DNA of 64,000 nt from Bacteroidales bacterium (GTDB lineage Bacteria > Bacteroidota > Bacteroidia > Bacteroidales > G3-4614), in assembly GCA_015061035.1 (NCBI GenBank), contig SUXK01000002.1, positions 137,628 to 201,627 of the forward strand, given 5' to 3'. Below the pieces are notes generated by a model. That model was not told the DNA's origin. It saw nothing but the letters and a program-made list of their open reading frames with translations, and ran no database searches. A program made the position numbers and the translations under genes. Of this stretch, positions 63,926 to 64,000 are shown piece after piece (the first letter of the stretch is position 1; each line of letters opens with the position of its first letter).

Positions 63926-64000
63926 TATAGCAATCCTCCTATATTGGTTTTACTACTCTCTTGTACGGGTTTTACTTTTTCGCCTTGTTGTAAATTTACA
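63925..64000 (-). CDS. RND membrane-fusion protein, C-terminal end (partial)
   Basis: Only the last 24 codons are inside the window (VNLQQGEKVKPVQESSKTNI, then GGLL and TAA). The TAA overlaps the RND transporter ATG by one base. The segment fits the C-terminal tail of a HlyD/AcrA-type adaptor, in which GEKVKPV-like strings occur near the end. The identity rests mainly on its place at the head of an MFP-RND-TolC operon. Confidence 0.6.
   Translation of the reverse strand, partial: VNLQQGEKVKPVQESSKTNIGGLL

Overview
The window is a contiguous AT-rich chromosomal segment from a member of the Bacteroidetes, most likely a gut-type Bacteroidales. The evidence is the -7 promoter element TAnnTTTG upstream of several genes, the RprX/RprY two-component pair, an EF-G2 paralogue, conserved gene order (tig-clpP-clpX-recQ-guaB-PPIase-PPIase-ostA-mutL), type IX-style C-terminal sorting domains, BspA-type leucine-rich repeats, FISUMP (C-type-lectin-fold) domains and a two-subunit methylmalonyl-CoA mutase. 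I see no tRNA, rRNA, CRISPR array, integrase or IS transposase.

Layout. 1-7.4 kb: end of a polyprenol-phosphate mannosyltransferase, pyrC, and a TolC/MFP/AcrB RND efflux set. 7.4-18.5 kb: hpt, an ABC-F ATPase, mfd, and a reverse-strand cluster DUF4783-nadC-ferredoxin/nitroreductase-yigZ, then rlmH, a DUF2490 protein and hemW. 18.8-25.6 kb: an EF-G paralogue with altered GTPase motifs, a BspA-like LRR protein behind a long structured leader RNA, and rprXY. 25.7-26.2 kb: a tandem array of 46-bp palindromic units. 26.3-42 kb, reverse strand: a TIR-domain protein directly after mutL, then a housekeeping run back to tig. 42.1-47.6 kb: a small RNA-binding protein and then a diversity-generating retroelement (DGR). 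48.3-56.8 kb: GH92 mannosidase, dnaG, mutA, mutB. 57.1-64 kb: a DUF5009 membrane protein, a small exported protein and a second RND efflux set cut by the window end.

The main find is the DGR. On the minus strand it reads: secreted vWA/FISUMP target with variable repeat VR2, a 48-nt hairpin, a 187-aa accessory-position protein, the template repeat TR (43870-44066), and a reverse transcriptase. A second, distant target with variable repeat VR1 lies about 17 kb away, joined to an N-terminal TIR domain and located just after mutL. By hand alignment TR and VR1 differ at 24 positions, 23 of them at TR adenines of the coding strand. TR and VR2 differ at 20 positions, all at TR adenines, plus one 3-nt insertion. 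So one template appears to diversify both an exported protein and a cytosolic TIR protein. Both VRs, but not the TR, are followed by a related hairpin at similar spacing (31 and 34 nt). The TIR gene has ATA where its ATG would be expected.

A second theme is the intergenic DNA. It is full of small dispersed hairpin repeats whose stems differ between copies but keep pairing: 20-bp GGAC...GTCC palindromes, GTAC triloop hairpins, a two-hairpin module, and a three-stem element inserted in the palindromes. Several genes end inside such repeats. Promoter, terminator, RNA-fold and covariation statements come from reading the sequence by eye, without folding or database software.
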